From Vigna angularis (taxonomy: Eukaryota > Streptophyta > Magnoliopsida > Fabales > Fabaceae): a stretch of DNA of 64,000 bases. Shown here piece after piece: positions 45,130-58,212 of this stretch. Within the stretch, counting starts at the first letter, position 1; the number at the start of each line of letters is the position of its first letter. The notes under the pieces were generated by a model, which made no database searches, had not been told where the DNA came from, and saw only the letters and a list, made by a program, of their open reading frames with translations. The DNA lies in the NCBI RefSeq assembly GCF_016808095.1, contig NC_068976.1:33164371-33228370 (forward strand), read 5' to 3'. Position numbers and translations under genes: made by a program.

Positions 45130-47726
45130 TGACGAGAGGGTCGCGCCTCTCGCAAAAGTTGTGCATAAAAGAATGCAGTATAGTTAAACTAGGAAGTGAC
45201 TCCTAGGTCGTTTCTCAAGGACCAATTTGCAGTTCAGTCTCAGATCAAACACGAAACGAGGGGTTTGTGAAAGTTTTGTTTGCGGATGAAATTTAAAAGC
45301 GTCGAAATAAATTTTAGTACAGTAAAACGAAATTGGTACATTAAAAACGAAACTACAACAATATGAAACAGTAAAAACAATTCGGAACAATAAAAACAAA
45401 AATACAGAAAAACAGAAAATACAGTAAATGAAAATACAATAAACAGTAAAAACAGAGAACAACAAATTTTAAATATGAAAACAGAATCAACATTACGGCA
45501 GCAAAATATTTAGAACTAAATTACAGCGAATGATTTAAAGTACAACAATCAACAACACAGTGCAATCAACAGTAGAAATTAAACGATAGGCATACAGTGA
45601 CAGAATTTAAACTCCAACAGAAATTAAACTAAAAAAACAAGACAGAAGCAGTAAATTGATCGGAAATCTTAACAATGAAACCAACTTTGAATTGCATTTA
45701 AATTGTGCGTGAATTTTAGTACAGCAACAAGAAAATAAAATTGGAAGGTCCACACCATTTTGCTTCAACCGTAAAACTGCTGCCTTCTCTGTTCCAGCCG
45801 TCCAGTTCTCTCTGTCCCACATTCTCTGCTGGACTTCTTCCCTGCTGCAGCTCCTCTTCACGACCCTCCTCTACTTCTACTGGAAGAACACTAAGCTACA
45901 GTACACTACATTTTTCAGAAACTACACTACTACTGGAAAACTAAACTACTGACTGAGAGCTACTGGAAGAGAGAGCCTCTCCCAGGCCTTGACTCTCTGG
46001 AACCCCCCTTGCTCTCTTCATGGCCTCCCTTATATTCTTGGAAGTGCACTCTTTCATTTGTTCCAGCCAGCTTCCCCATGTTTTTGGTCTCCCATTATCA
46101 TCAATTTCTGCTTTGAGTGTTGTGTGTTTCTCGGTCACAGTGTGTTGCTGCCTTCCAAGAAAATGTTTAGAATTTCTTCATTCTCCTGTGCATGCCACAA
46201 TGAAAGAAGTCTCCACTTTTCTGAAAATAAGGGAAAGTTGCACCCCATTTCCTACGTGTATTCCCATGCCAAATTAACAAATAATTTCCTTTGAGTGTGT
46301 GGGCTTCTTCTCTTCTGTTTGCTTCTGACCACTGCACCACCGTGAGACTTTGCTGGACCGTGAGCACCTCTTTGCTTGCTGCTGTAATGGACCGTGAGCT
46401 CATCAACAAGAGAATGGAAGAAGTCTTCTCGGTGGTTCCAGCTTTCTATTTGCCAATTCCATTCCAGGACTTGCTTTTGTGCCTCCTCAACTATGCTGGA
46501 CCGTGGAGTGTCTTCAAAGGAGGTTGGAAGAGCTTCCAACTTAGACCGTGGCAGCTGCTTCCCCTTGCCGTGAGTGCCTCTCTGCTGCTGCACCTCCATT
46601 CTCCATCTTCAATCACCGTGGTGCTTCCCATCCAAACCGTGAGCTGTGTGCTTTTCACTTCTAGCTGGAACAAGGCCATGAGTGTGCTTGTTGAATGTTG
46701 CTGCATCTCCTCATGCTTCCTTCTTTTCCATCTCAGCTGGACCTCCGTGGCTTCACTCTGCTGGAACGTTAAGTGCTGCACCGTGAAGATGGCTGGACTG
46801 CCATCATCCGTTTGCACTCCAAACCTTGCTGGATGCATGAAGAAAGCTGCTGGACCATGAGCTCCTCTGCCTCTCTACTGCTGCCTTTTGCTTCCAACAG
46901 GCCGTGTGTATCCACCTTGTTTGTGCATCTCTCCAAAATGAAGACTTCTTTCTCACAACCAGCTGGAATATAACTCTTTGAGTGATGTGCTGGACGTGAT
47001 GCTTTGCTCAATTACCGTGTGTTTCTTCCTCAAATGCTTCCAGCCGTGACTTGTTTCCATATGTGTGGCCTGCCCTCAATAATTGGTGGTCCCAGTTTGC
47101 ATACTTCAGGAAAGAGATAAGAAGCCGTGCTGCATTCTCTTGGTTTGCAACTTTCTTTCCAAAATGTGCCAAAAGTAAAGCAAAAAGGGCCCCTCCATTT
47201 TTGTAGTCTTGGACTCCTCCATGGCCCCACGGGACATTACTACTGCCGTGAATACTCTAAGAGGGGAAAGAAAAAATGTTTCTCCAATTGCAAGAGTTGA
47301 TGTGACCGTGTGGTAAGTGTTGAAAGCATGAATAAAATAAGAAGACTTCACAATTGGTGTTTTATCCTTGCTGCTGGACATTTCACGTGACCCACTCTCC
47401 TCAAGCCAAACTAAATTGGAATTTCTTCTACAATGGGACGTGCTCTTTCCTTTAAGACATCTTCAAAGCATTTAATCACAAAATGAAAGTGGCATAGCTT
47501 TTCTCATTCCAGCAGTCTAAATGTCCCAAAATATTATCCAACAATTCTCCTACAATTAATAATGCAAATAATTAGCCTCAAATAATTCAAATTAATTGAA
47601 ATAAGAATTTCTGATCAATTTAAGCACATTTAATAAAAATGGGAAAATACTGTACATTTAAGCACAATTCCCTAATCAAATTCGGTACAGTAAGCTAAGT
47701 GAAGTGAAGAAAATATTGATTCATCA
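45130..47726 (-). mobile_element. Long reverse solo LTR (TGATGAATCA family), TSD GTATA
   Basis: 2597 bp. Read on the minus strand it runs from TGATGAATCAATATTTTC to CCTCTCGTCA, a relative of the 6901-8856 LTR. It is flanked by GTATA (45125-45129 and 47727-47731). The centre (46300-47320) is filled with irregular GCTGGACCGTGAG-type motifs. Several overlapping ORFs of up to 189 codons there are by-products of this composition. Confidence 0.92.
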
Positions 47727-48849
47727 GTATACCCTTATCATGTTTTCGTGGTTTGTAGATGTTGCTTGGTCTCTTTGAGTTGAGGGAGTAGAGTCGGGTT
47801 CTCTAGAGCTAGTTGGATTCTAAGAGGTATGAGAAACTGATGTTATTTTCTAATTTAATTATTAAGTATAAAATGACATTTTGAAAGTATATGAAATTGA
47901 TGAATGTTGTGATTGTGTGTATGTACGTGGTTGTATATATAATTGTATATGAATAAAATGCTTGTATGGTGTTGAATGTGTCTATATGGTTTAGGATAAC
48001 TTGGATGTTCTAAATTCAATGAATAATGATTGTTGTGCTTCATGATGTGTTCTTGAGTTTGCATGAATGTATGAAGGTTGTGTAAGTGTATGTATTCTGA
48101 AATTAGAATGGATTAAAATGCAAAATTGTGATGAAGATGGTATTAGTGAAGAGAAGGGGTTGAAGTACTACTTTATGGTTCAATTTGATGGGTGTTGATG
48201 TATTAATTGTCAAAATAAGGAGTTTAAAGAGGGATTTGCATCTTTGTCAGTTTTATAGAGTCTTTGGTAATTGTTTTATGTATTTAAATGGGTAATGTAT
48301 GTAGATAAGTAGAGGGAAATAATTTCAGTTCATTTTACTTTGGTTTTGGAGTGAAATTAAGGGGTTTTGATAGGTGAGTTTTTTAGGAAAGGGTTCGTTC
48401 GATAAAACAAATGTTTGGGGATAGTTATGAAGTCATTTAAACTTGTTGAAGCTCTAAAACTAGTAAAATATGGTGTAGGATGCAAGGGAGGAGTTGAGAG
48501 GGTGTGTTTGTAGGGTTTTTGGTGCAAATGATGGTTTTCAAGTAATGAATTTCTAAAGAAGCGTATCTGCGTTGAATCGGAGGGTTTGGAGTGAATGGTT
48601 ATGTCTATTCAAACTGGTTTAGACCCTTAACCCTCAAAGTTTTGGAGTAGAAGTAGTATAATTGATTTGGGGTGACTTAGAGAGGTAGATTTGGTTTGGA
48701 GTGGTCAAATTGAGTTAGAGATATGTTTTCTTAAGCTTCTCAATCTCAAGAGAGTCCTAGGGATCAATTAAAGTTGTGCAAAAGTGTTCAAAGTCATAAA
48801 AAATTGATTTGGTCATAGTTTCTGGTTTTAATCAATTATGACAATACCA

Positions 48850-49012
48850 TAATAGATTAAAATAGAAACTATAGTTTAATAGATTATATTAATAACATAG
48901 TAGATGAAAATAGAAACTATTGTCTAATAGATTATGTTAATAACATAATAGATTAAAATAGAAACTACAGTCTAATAGATTATGTTAATAACATAATAGA
49001 TTAAAATAGACA
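48850..49012 (+). repeat. 48-bp tandem repeat, AT-rich and palindromic
   Basis: Just over three units with GAAACT landmarks at 48865, 48913 and 48961. Each contains TTATGTTAATAACATAA, a near-perfect palindrome. It sits in the chromovirus-like LTR about where the related LTR at 61589 has a GC-rich cassette. Confidence 0.85.
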
Positions 49013-49229
49013 ATTTTGCCTTGTTTTTGCTTTATATGATTATGGCTTGCCTTAATAGATTATATTATCAATGTAACCGATTAATATTACCAATAATATG
49101 CAATTTTGACCAATCTAAACCAGATTCACTTGTACACATATGATCTATGTATTTCATTGTTCTCTTATGATCCTAAGCAATTTTATTATAAATTTCATTG
49201 TGCAATATAGAATCAATTTTATTATTCAA

Positions 49230-51242
49230 CTACTTTGTGATACTTGATGAGGTTGTTTAGTAGCTCAATCGATTAAAATGTGTCTGATATGTGTTATACT
49301 ATAAATTGATGCGGATTTGAATTCTGTAATAACTTTTTCTGATTCTAACCATTTCATATCATTTACAGAAAGTTGTGATCTTACAGAAAGAGAGGAAAAA
49401 CTCCAAGAAACAAGATTAACCGTGGTGATCAACAACTTGTGATTTCTTGAAGAGCAAGACTGTTGCGTTTCAAAGACTGATCTAATCTGCACATTTGGGT
49501 GTTTGTTAACCCATTGGCAAGTTTACCAAATCGTATCAAATAATATAAAATTGGTAAGACCAAGTATCGTTTCCCAAGAGACTCGTGTTTACTTAACAAT
49601 TGTATAATACCTTAATTGATTAAGACTTAAAAGCTATTGTGTGTGTTTAAATGCAAATGCAACAAAAGTAAATATGAATGCAAATTGATCAATTGAGGCT
49701 TAACACAAGAATGAATGGATGAGGTTGATAAGCTTAAGACAACCAAACGTCCTATCCCTATCCCTAAGCAATATTCTCTTTGGGTGAAATCCTCCAAATC
49801 ATGATTTATAAGATATTTCCCAATACTCAATTAAATCAAACATCAAGTCATGAGTGGCCAAAACATAACAAGCATTAAGAATAGGAGAAAATCACTAACA
49901 TTCGATGAAAGAAGCATAAAATGTTTAAATCATATTCAAATACATGAAAGTTTAGAGGTTACATCATCCCCAACAACAACTGAGTTTAGTTCTCCATTGT
50001 CATGGAGAACCTTGGCTTACAATGGAAGAATGAATGAATGAAAACCCTAGAAAGTAAGAAGAAAAGCTCTCGCATGCTCAATCTCCCTCCAAAGGGTCGA
50101 AATAAGCTTTTCTTTGCTTCAGTCGTCCAAAGATGTGAACCCTAGAGTGAAGAAACCCTTAAATAGAACCAAATTGGATCATGGGCCAACGTTGCTGGTG
50201 CTCAACGCCCTAGCTAAGGGCGCCCAGGCGTGACTGCAAAGAGGTTGGCCCTCAACGTCCTGCTAAGGGCAGCCAGGCGTCCTGCGATGTGGCTGGCTGA
50301 CGCTCAAGGCCTGGAGGGGGCGCCCAAGCGTGCTTACGAGGATAGTGGCGCTCAGTGCCCCAAATGGTGGCAGCCAGGCGCCCTTGCGAGACTTGTGACG
50401 CTGAGAACCCCTAAAAAGGGCGACCAGGCGTCCTACGGTCCTTCTTCAGCCTTCTTTCAGCCTTCTTTCCCAATGCTTATGTTGTCCCTCCTGGGTTCCA
50501 ACTCCTTGATACTTTTACTTCTCTTCCAATCATACCAATAACCTACAAAATTGAGGGAATTAGTGATCAAATTCATAAAGTATCTCTATTCACTTATTTA
50601 TCAAATTCAACTAAAACAAGAGTTTAAGTCAGCTTCAAAGCCAAAAAGGGTTAATTTAGTATCAAAATAGCATCACAAATAATGGTGAATTCAACCATTA
50701 TCAATGTTACCACGTGATCAGATTTTGCAATCTCTTGAAGATTGGTTTGAGTTCCCTGTTGTGACTACAGGAAGAAGAACGTGTGTGTTCTTGACTTTGA
50801 GGGTGTCTCAAAGGGGTTAGACAGCAAAAAAGGGTGTTCTTGATGCTGGTCTTGTTGTTGACTTCCTATATTAGATAAGAGGTTTAAAGAGGTGTTTTAT
50901 ATTTTTGACGTGAGGTCTCTATAAAAACCTTGTTGTAAAAACCTTAATCTTTATAGTGCATTGGCTTCCTGTGCTTGGAAGGAAACTTGATGTAGGCTTG
51001 GTCGAACCAGTATAAAAACACAACATTTGAATTTTCTAATCCCTACTCTCTTTTATTCAATTGATTATTTTCTATACTTATTCGATTAAATTTCCGCTGC
51101 ATTGAAAATCTTTTACCTTGCAATTCAAGAAAAGTATAAAGGCATCATTTTTTGTGGAAAAGATTTTAAAAGCTTTTGTTTTTTACATTTCACCAATTCA
51201 CCCCCCCCCCCCCCCCCTACCCCACCCTCTTGGTGTATGACA
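49230..51242 (+). mobile_element. Second copia-like LTR fragment, split by a solo LTR
   Basis: Copy of the 42528-43536 sequence, interrupted by 49504-50703. It ends CCACCCTCTTGGTGTATGACA at 51242, after a C run (51200-51217). The left limit is approximate. It lies within the chromovirus-like LTR. Confidence 0.5.
49504..50703 (-). mobile_element. Reverse Athila-like solo LTR, TSD GTGTT/ATGTT
   Basis: 1200 bp. Read on the minus strand it runs from TGATAATGG to GGGTTAACA, with flanks GTGTT (49499-49503) and ATGTT (50704-50708). Comparison with the empty copy near 43000 (GGGTGTTTACTATGTGATC) confirms the insertion. A GC-rich cassette is at 50195-50432. Confidence 0.88.
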
Positions 51243-51728
51243 TTATTGGTGGTGGTTGAGGTTGTGGTTATTATTATTATTCTAAGTAGGTTGCTCCACC
51301 ATACACGGGTTAGGTTCCCCATGAGTTCAACATCAATGCATCTATCTGGATAGTAAAAGTTTCAAAGTTGAAGGGATTAAGTTCTGTGTTGCTTGATTTA
51401 TAATATGGATATGCTTGTTTTTGTTTTAAAATGGCATGTATATTCTTTTGGTACTTTAGCTTACCCTTGCTTTTGTTTGTGTTTGTCTGTGTATGTTTTA
51501 TGTTTTGTGATGATCACCTTAAATGGTGTAAGCTTAAGGAGGATGTCTTTTCTGTTTTTTCAGTCTTTTCAGCATGAGGTTGAGGGTAAAGCAGCAACAT
51601 AGATAGAGTTTTGTTCTCTAAGTGTAAGATCTTTTTCATTGGAAGTTTGTAGTTTCTGGTAAGTTATCATCTATATAATGTTTTATTTTTTGTAGTTTTA
51701 AACTACTAAAATGGGATGTTACAGTATT

Positions 51729-54700
51729 GTAGAAAGATGTTTTAACTTGTTTTCCTTTTATACATGTTTCATAAAGAATATTGTCTCTATGATTGACAAA
51801 CTCCTTATAAGGTTATGTTTTTGCAGTTTTAAAATTAATCTTAAGTTTGCATGACCATGTTTTCACTAGACCTAGTGATTTTCTTTTATAGATTGTCTTG
51901 TGATGTGACCTTCTAAGGTGATAACTCGTCTAATTCCACCTTATATAGATTGTCTTGTCTTTTTCCAGTAAATTGCATAACCTTATCACAATTTTGACTG
52001 TAAATTAGTCTTTGTTGAATGCATTATATCTTATCACATAATGACTTGTCCTAAGTTTTTTCTTTAGATCATCTAGTAAAATAACATCCTTAATAGAATG
52101 AAAAAGTTTCATAACTATTAAATCAACTCCAATTATTATTCTTTCTTGATAGTTTGAAACATTATTCCTCCCTTCTTCATTTTCATGACAAAGGGGACTT
52201 TTTTTTTCATATGTTGTGAACACTTATTGTCTAGCTACTATGACATGTGTTTGATTGCTACTAATAACATATTTACAAAAGACTTTATTTTTGTCTATAA
52301 AGTACCAAAAAGACATGTATCATTTTATGTTATTTAACTAGTCTTTTATCCCTCATCTAAACTTAGGAAATGACCTCTCTCACGGTTTCATTTTTAGCAA
52401 GTAGATAATGTATTATTTTATAGACATTTATTGAAGATAGGCTTTTCTATACATTTTGCATAGTAAATTCAATTCTTTTGAAGCTTTTGAAAAATTTTAC
52501 TTTGATTTCCAAGATTCTATTTCAAACTCTTGTTCTCTTCATCCAATTTTTCATTTTTATGTCCTAACTCAAGATTTTCAAAGATTTTTTCAACCATTTT
52601 GAAAATTTCCAAAAGTCTACTAGCCAGAATAATTTCATTATAAGCTTTAGTAATTGAATGTAAATCATTAAAATCTACTTATTCATCAAATTTATTAAAG
52701 AATGGTTATTGTGCTAGCAGTAAAACATATTATTCTTTTTATTGGTCCTTGAATTTTGATAGACGAAGATCTTTTGATGTTGACATAAGACACCTCTTTG
52801 TTTCTTTAGTGTCCTTCTTGATTTTAACATTTGTAATGTCCTAGGTTTATGTAGTAATAACATACTACTTAGATTCTTTTCTTTTGATCCTTTGTTATCC
52901 TTGTTGTCATGCATCTTCTGAATTCCATAATCATATTTTGTTTTTTTCTCATTTTTGTGAAACTTTCATGTGAGAAAGGATAACTCATCTGTGTTGTCTA
53001 ATTTTGATCATTTAACTAGTCATTTAAAGTTTCTTCTATTTATAAAGTGTTTCAGTATATAAGTGAGTAGTGCTGAGAAACACACCTTACCGTCTTCACC
53101 CTGTCTTTTTTCTTCCTTCAAGATCACTTAGTTCACCTTTGTCCAGTCCAATTCGAGCGGTGTGTACCTGTTAAAGGCACTCCGACGCTCAAGTCATACT
53201 TTAATCAATAAACTCAATCTGCGATTAAGTGTAAAAACTCAAATTAAACTAACCTTACCTCAGTATTTATAGATTTTGTTATGGGTCTCAACTTAATAAT
53301 AACTCAATAATACTAGGGTCCACGTTGGCCCAATTGCAGCCCAACACGTAAGCCCATTTAACCTTCTTAATCCATCACATAAAACAATCATACCGAACTG
53401 TCTAATTATCCTTACAACGCCACTTGGTTAACATAACGTGTTCATCGTCAACGTTGATTTATTACCTAGCCTACCGACCAGATCAACCAATATACCATAT
53501 ATAAAACTTTTGCAAATGAGAACTTTATCTATCTCATAGCATTTAGGCAAGATATTTACTTTTCTTCTTATGTACATCTTGTTGGACCTCAATTAATTAT
53601 TTCTTGAAAATACATACGAGTTCCTTCAGAGCGACTTTATCTAGATTATTTAACATCCAATCGTCCTTCATTCTAGTTTGTTTCATTGGATCTTTGCTTC
53701 TTGTTTTCTCAAGAACTAACTCTAAGATGTTAGCTCTATTACCTAACGATAATATTCTAGAAAAGGGTTAAAATAGATAACAAAGAATTTTTCACATAAA
53801 CAATGAATGTCTAATAACAAATTCTTTATATAACATAAAAGACAAATGAAATTTATACTCGTTCACCTTAATACTTATTTATATCTAGTTCTCCTCGAAG
53901 ATCAACCTTTTAAAAAATTCTACTATAATAAAATAATAATTACAAACTAAGTAGATAAGTTATTTTTAGTTGTCTTTTATTAATTTTTCCTTAAAATTAA
54001 GATTCCAAATATTCTTTAGTGTCACTTTTGGATAAAATAAAAAGAAGAATAACAGGGAAGAGGTGTCGTAGAGTTGATATAATAAATATTCCTTACAACA
54101 TAGAGTGAATGATATAATAATATTTCTCTCTCCCACTAATACAACCATTAAGACATGAATATAAATTTGAAATTTTTTATCATAGATGAAAGTGTAATAG
54201 GTGCATGTCCCTTATGCGTGTTCATCTTTAAGTGCTCAAATTATTATATATTGTAAAGCAATTTTCACAAGGTATTGTATTGTAATTTTGACATTGTAAT
54301 CCTTGAATCTTGATATGCAACCTCGTTAGATTTAGCTTGAGCGCTTCATGTGGTCACATTTCCTTTGTTCTTATGTTTATTTTAAAATCATAATTAACTA
54401 GAGGCAATATATACATAGTATATATCACATATAATATATGTCTTTCCTTTCCTTCCTTTAGTATCATGGGGTAAACTTCTAAGATAAATTCTTTTCATAT
54501 TTTATAAAAGGAGTCCTTGTTAAATAATCATTCAAATATAGTTAGTTTGTATATAGAAAGTTTGGGAATTAATGATTATTTAAACAATTAATTAAAACAA
54601 GTAATGCAATTACTAATTATAGTTAATTTTATAAGTAAAAATAATTCAATTGCTTTGTAAATGATTTTTTTTTATTAAATATCTTATGAACATTAGATCT

Positions 54701-54770
54701 TCTAATAGAAGGTTCTATGAACATATATCATAACAAAAAATATCATTTCATACAACAAAATTACTAATTA
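51729..54770. other. AT-rich intergenic DNA with decayed repeat pieces
   Basis: No intact gene. It holds a copia gag remnant (see 51990-52920) and, near 53150-53220, the phrase AAAGGCACTCCGACGCTCAA, which looks like part of an unclassified dispersed repeat. The rest is plain AT-rich sequence. A TTTTATT at about 54668 could serve as a poly(A) signal on the minus strand for the CHX gene. Confidence 0.5.
51990..52920 (-). pseudogene. Copia-type gag remnant
   Basis: Minus-strand reading gives, from about 52850 downward, YYYINLGHYKC (a knuckle with its second Cys lost), then ITKAYNEIILASRLLEIF and NEKLDEENKSL, which resemble the coiled region after the knuckle in SIRE-type gag. At 52223-52005 another open piece reads GVDLIVMKLFHSIKDVILLD. 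Stops and frame changes are frequent, so this is a weak, old fragment. Confidence 0.4.
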
Positions 54771-57409
54771 TTAATGGTAAAATTTTTGTTGTTGCACTAC
54801 CAAAACAGATGATCTGCAATCAAGATCTGGAGAAGCAAGAAAATCACCTATGACACCTAACTCTGGAAACTCACTCCATTCTTGAAGACTTTTTGTTTGA
54901 GGACAATCAATACCATGGCGTCTCCCAACTATAAAAAAGTCATGATCTTCTGCCATACGATGAAGAACAGAAGCTACTTGGGCACCACCCTCCACTGTTA
55001 TTTCCTCATACACAACATTTTTCATACGAGAACATTCTCTTTTAGCATTTTTTAATATTGTACGATCAAGCATAATGTCCTCGTTATGTTTTTCATCCTT
55101 GTTTTCGCTTGTTGTAATGTGATACACCACAAGGTTAACATTAGCAGTGTCTTTGGCTGCTCTATTGGCCAAGCACAAAGCCTCTCTATCATCATCACCA
55201 CCGAAAAAGATCATGGCTAATCGAAGTGGTGAATCACTTTTACGAACAAAACGAGTCACTAATATTCCAACCGAGCATGGAGCCTTATCCATGACCTTAC
55301 AACTCAGCAACCTCACAGTCTTGTCCTCGTGTTCAATTTTTCCATCAAAAGACCATCTTCGATGAAAAGGAAGAATGATGATTGATGCAACTTTATCCAA
55401 TGCAAGGTAGCACACGTCTTCATGCATCAGTGTAGGTGGAGATATGGCTGTATAAGGGTATATTGTTGTTGCACCTAGCTTTTCATCTTCATGGAGTTTG
55501 AAGGAAAGGATGACATTCTCCGAGTAGGAGTTTCTTGCAAAAGAAGGAACACCTCTTTTCATCTTGTGAGAAATGAAAATAGGACTAGAACGCCCTACTA
55601 GTTCAATCAGATGAAGAACATCCACAGTTGTTGGATACAGTGGTGTAGGATTAAATAGATCAAGAGATGATATTATAGGTACTGTGTGATGATGTTTATG
55701 AATACAAACTAGGATCCGGAGATTGGAGTCAAATTTCAAATCAGACATGTTCCTTTTCTGGTAGCCAAAATATTTTCTTGAAGGGTCATACAAACGTTTC
55801 ACCAGCAATTGCACAACGCTATTTGAGATCATGATCATTGTTAGAGCCACAGTATAACGTATAGGTTGGATGTCCTGCATATAATATATATAATAAGTAT
55901 CATGATCATTAACTGTTTTTAGAAAACAAAGAAGAAGAAATTTTGAGAGAAGCCATCAAAAGCAGTTGTATTTGAAAAGTCAATCTCTTACCCTTTTGTC
56001 CAATGCAGAGCTATACATGGCTACTTCCACAATGCCTTTGCAATCTAGAAGGAGGGCAAGAGAAAGTGCATCCTTTAGTGATAGCTTGAAATAGAGTGCA
56101 GATGCTACGTATGATATAAGTTTCATTAGATGACCAGTAATGATCATAAGGACGGTGCCTATAAATATAGGTGATGTGAATTCTACCAAGGAATAATTCA
56201 TCTTCATTGCACATGTAGTGACGAAGATTGGCATGAGAAATTCTAAACCAAAAGTATGAACCCTTTTAACTAATGAAGATCCTAATGGAGGTCCATCTGG
56301 TGTAGCCAATCCATAAAGGAAAGGTAGAAGAATGAATTCTATATTGAAGAGCATTGAACACCAACCCAAAACAAAGAGAACCCCAATGATAACGTTAATG
56401 TAAATATCCTTCACTTCTTGGCTTTCTGGTGTGTGCTCAATCACCAAGAACATTGCAGGCCGATAGACAAAGAAAATGATGATTATTATAGCGAAAAGCA
56501 ACACCAAATTTATACTATTTGCATTCACTTTCCTGGTATCAAAGGCTGCAGATGCAATTACAAGAATATTACTCAGCGTGTCACCCACCAGTGTAGAAGA
56601 TAACGCCAATCTTCCAAGTTCAGAGTTTAGGATTTGAAGGTCATTGAGGACGGAGGCAATCACTGTAAAGGAAGTCATGTTCTGTGTCATCAATATAACA
56701 ATAGTTGAATGCACTATTGTACCCTCGGATGTATGTTTGGAAATGTGTTCTACAGATGAATAACCAATTAGTAGAGGAAATAGCAACCCCACAATGGCAA
56801 TAATCCATCCTTGTCTTCCTGTTCTGGTGATCATGCTGAAATCCATTTTCACACCATTCTCAAAGACAAATAGCATATAACCAAGTGATGCTATAGTAGC
56901 AAGTGTATCTTGACTTCCATAAGGAAACAACATTGTCTTCTCTTTCTCCAATATACTCAAGGATGGTCCTAAAATGAGCCCAGCCTTCAAATAAAGATAA
57001 TGCATTTTGTTAGACATATATTACAGATGTTGATCAATCTAAATTTGCTCCGGGTTAATTTTCCTATCTATTGTATGATTTAAGATTCTATAACAATCTT
57101 AATAATAAACCAATCCTTAAAAAAAGCATACACTATGAGGAGAAAACTTACCATCAATTGTGAAAAAATGGCAGGAAAACCCAGCTTCTTTAAAGGGTAA
57201 TTCAAAGTTCGTGTTACAGTGTAAATCAAAACCACTTGGAGTAGAAATATTGGCATAGATGACTTTAAAGGAGACCCTTCTGTGCTATGTTTTCCCCATA
57301 GGCCATCTGATGCGATATTGGGTGGAGTTTTAAGGCAAACACCACATTTTGCAGTATGATCAGAAACATTGATCTGATTAATTGAAGCAAACAACGTATC
57401 CACATCCAT
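54771..57409 (-). CDS. Cation/H+ exchanger, CHX family (CPA2), three exons, 784 aa
   Basis: A monovalent cation (typically K+) proton antiporter of endomembrane or plasma membrane. Exons: 57409-57152, 56984-55992, 55874-54771. Introns of 167 and 117 bp have GT-AG ends, both phase 0, giving 86 + 331 + 367 codons. That is close to the family's usual 800 residues. Exon 1 ends FPAIFSQLM and exon 2 starts AGLILGPS, the typical first membrane segments. Residues 60-430 form the hydrophobic Na_H_Exchanger domain, with MTSFTVIASVLNDLQILN near 188-205 and VGDTLSN near 219-225. Exon 2 ends SALDKR and exon 3 starts DIQPIRYT. The C-terminal half is the hydrophilic CHX tail, with PCSVGILVTRF and FIVGRR. 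No stop or frame damage was seen, so it is probably functional. The subgroup (perhaps CHX3/CHX4-like) is a guess. It is the only clear host gene here. Confidence 0.93.
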
Positions 57410-58212
57410 TTCACAAACTCAATTTAAATCCTCAGAAAAAATTCAAGGAGTTAATGAGAAAGATAAATTGAATGAAGTGAATGGACTGAAGGAAAAGAAA
57501 ACATCAAAAGACATATATATTATAATTGGAACTAGTATATTTAGAATAAGATGTTTAGAATAGAACAAATGATTCACTAGCTCATTGTTTTGCTGGAAGT
57601 GTGAATCTTCATGACAAAGAAGACAACATCACAGATAAACTAATTTAAGTAAGACAATTTTGTAAAAGGAGTTATTATTAGAAAGGACAAGTAGAACCTA
57701 ATTTATAATAGAGAAGCGGTTAATGCCAGAAAAAATAAACTAAAAGTGATTAAGCCACTATATTAAGGGAAGGAGAAACAGTACGATAACACACTTTTCC
57801 ATTTCGTTTGATACATAATATAAAGGTAAGAAAAGTAATGTCAAATAAATTTAAAAAATTTAAAAGAATATTTTTTTAAGAAAAGACATCACAGATGCTC
57901 TAATATGTATTTAGGACTATTGGCACAAGTAAAAAAAATGGTAATTTTTTAACTCAAATCATAATTATTATATCATAATCAAAGAAACCTATCTAGCAAT
58001 TCATTTGAGAGGCACTACAATAATTTTATTTTATTTTTCTTAAGATTATAAGTATTATGTGTAGGTATTGTCTTTATGTAACCAATATGTTTTAATCAAT
58101 TTGAATATGTAACCAATATGTTTTTAATCAATTTCTTTTCAATAAATACAATTGAGAATGTCAATATATTTGTTGATGGTGATGATCAAGGCCATCGAGC
58201 AATAGAATCTCA
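57410..58212. other. Upstream region of the CHX gene
   Basis: AT-rich, without ORFs or recognised repeats. The proximal 100-150 bp would be the promoter and 5' leader of the minus-strand CHX gene. A CACTA derivative begins at its far end. Confidence 0.5.
57513..57524 (-). promoter_or_regulatory. TATA-like box of the CHX gene
   Basis: Minus-strand TATAATATATAT about 105 bp before the ATG at 57409, a fitting distance for a plant promoter with a leader of about 75 nt. In AT-rich DNA this is suggestive only. Confidence 0.4.

Larger units (their letters stand above)
44726..51723 (+). mobile_element. Chromovirus-like solo LTR split by three insertions, TSD GTATT
   Basis: Starts TGTGAACACTT at 44726 and ends GGGATGTTACA at 51723, with GTATT at 44721-44725 and 51724-51728. 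The parts 44726-45129, 47727 to about 49200, and 51243-51723 align in order with the reverse of 61589-63986. A TATA-like TATAATATAAAAGG sits at 44808-44821, about 90 bp into the LTR. The terminal bases and the overall form resemble Tekay/Del-type Ty3-gypsy LTRs. No internal region or primer site follows, so it is a solo LTR. Confidence 0.8.

Noticed and set aside
46291..46860. 189-codon plus-strand ORF and its overlapping companions
   Set aside because: They lie wholly in a solo LTR with a perfect duplication (45130-47726), in a motif field that yields open frames on both strands. No domain is recognisable.
55147..55365. Plus-strand ORF in the CHX gene, and similar ones at 56011-56214 and 56418-56603
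   Set aside because: Shadows of the CHX exons; the minus-strand reading matches the family throughout.
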